Shown here piece after piece: positions 63,708-64,000 of a stretch of DNA of 64,000 nucleotides. Positions within the stretch are counted from its first letter, which is position 1. Every line of letters begins with the position of its first letter. The notes beneath the pieces are model-generated. The model made no database searches. It was given only the letters and a program-made list of their open reading frames with translations, and was not told the origin of the DNA. Where the stretch lies: assembly GCF_900115495.1 (NCBI RefSeq), contig NZ_FOWR01000016.1, forward strand, positions 53,007 through 117,006, given 5' to 3'. Both the position numbers and the translations under genes were made by a program. The stretch is from Enterovibrio norvegicus DSM 15893. GTDB lineage: Bacteria > Pseudomonadota > Gammaproteobacteria > Enterobacterales > Vibrionaceae.

Positions 63708-64000
63708 GCTGAGACAGTCTAAACTGGAGTTTTCTGCCACAGAAAAAGCAGGAGATCATCATGAAGAAGTCACGGTTTACTGAATCACAGATAGTCACGA
63801 TCCTCAAAGAAGCCGACGCAGGCATGAAAGTTGACGATATTTGTCGCCAACACGGCATCAGCAGCGCAACTTATTACAATTGGAAAGCCAAGTATGGTGG
63901 GCTTGACGCGTCTGAACTGAAGCGCATCAAGGAGCTAGAGGCAGAAAATGCCAAGCTCAAAAAAATGTTTGCCGACGTCAGTTTGGAAAACCATGCCATG
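63708..64000 (+). mobile_element. IS3-family insertion sequence, left end (cut by window edge)
   Basis: The first transposase frame of an IS3-type element begins at 63761, and the element's left end probably lies near TGCTGAGACAGTCT at 63708–63721, about 50 nt before the start codon. The exact terminal inverted repeat cannot be set because the right end is outside the window. It sits directly downstream of the antiporter terminator. Confidence 0.75.
63761..64000 (+). CDS. IS3-family transposase OrfA (partial)
   Basis: 80 residues are visible, open at the window edge. The N-terminal helix-turn-helix is typical of OrfA in the IS3 family (KKSRFTESQIVTILKEADAG, DDICRQHGISSATYYNWKAK), followed by a leucine-zipper-like helix (KRIKELEAENAKLKKMFADV) used for multimerisation. 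In this family OrfB, the DDE integrase part, follows in another frame and is made as a fusion by frameshifting; it would lie beyond 64000. Ribosome site AGGAGA is 5–7 nt upstream. Whether the copy is intact cannot be told. Confidence 0.92.
   Translation, partial: MKKSRFTESQIVTILKEADAGMKVDDICRQHGISSATYYNWKAKYGGLDASELKRIKELEAENAKLKKMFADVSLENHAM

Overview
The window reads as chromosome from a marine gammaproteobacterium of the Vibrionaceae (or a very close relative); genus and species cannot be fixed from sequence alone. The backbone matches, as I recall it, the Vibrio cholerae order yhdP–rng–maf–mreDCB–msh pilus–csrD–ssb–qstR–galU–uvrA–pglL–aminotransferase–lysC–metH. No tRNA, rRNA or CRISPR array was seen.

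Region 1 (1–6677, all minus strand): 5' part of yhdP, then rng, maf, mreD, mreC and mreB, the cell-shape cluster. Region 2 (6794–22240, all minus): a compact MSHA type IV pilus operon, mshI-J-K-L-M-N-E-G-F-A-C-D-O-P-Q, with overlapping stops and starts and one major pilin gene (no separate mshB). Region 3 (22382–27876): csrD, a LysR regulator, a secreted PEBP-family protein, ssb, and a LuxR/VpsT-type regulator in the position of qstR.

Region 4 (27877–49486, all plus) is the accessory part, lying between the qstR-like gene and galU. It begins with two 205-residue proteins made almost wholly of calcium-binding RTX repeats, followed by a type I secretion ABC transporter and membrane-fusion protein but no TolC. 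Next is a 16-kb exopolysaccharide locus. Its first four genes resemble vpsL-M-N-O: initiating phosphotransferase, outer-membrane barrel, short OPX protein and tyrosine-kinase copolymerase. The rest adds a DHH phosphoesterase, ATP sulfurylase CysD/CysN, two GT4 glycosyltransferases, a Wzy-like polymerase, an NKWYS-family sulfotransferase-like protein, an SLC13 permease and a Wzx flippase. I read this as a Wzx/Wzy locus for a sulfated polysaccharide that carries its own sulfate uptake, activation, transfer and (inferred) PAP disposal. Only the APS kinase step is missing. The secreted RTX pair could be calcium-dependent matrix proteins of the same coat.

Region 5 (49603–64000): galU, uvrA (LexA box inside a perfect hairpin), a PglL-like O-oligosaccharyltransferase, a class V aminotransferase (minus), a lysine riboswitch and lysC, metH (minus, with a MetJ-box-like site), a CPA1 Na+/H+ antiporter, and the start of an IS3-family insertion sequence cut by the window edge. 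Several genes (CsrD, MshE, the VpsT/QstR-like regulator, pilus, EPS) fit a motile-to-sessile theme linked to cyclic-di-GMP in relatives.
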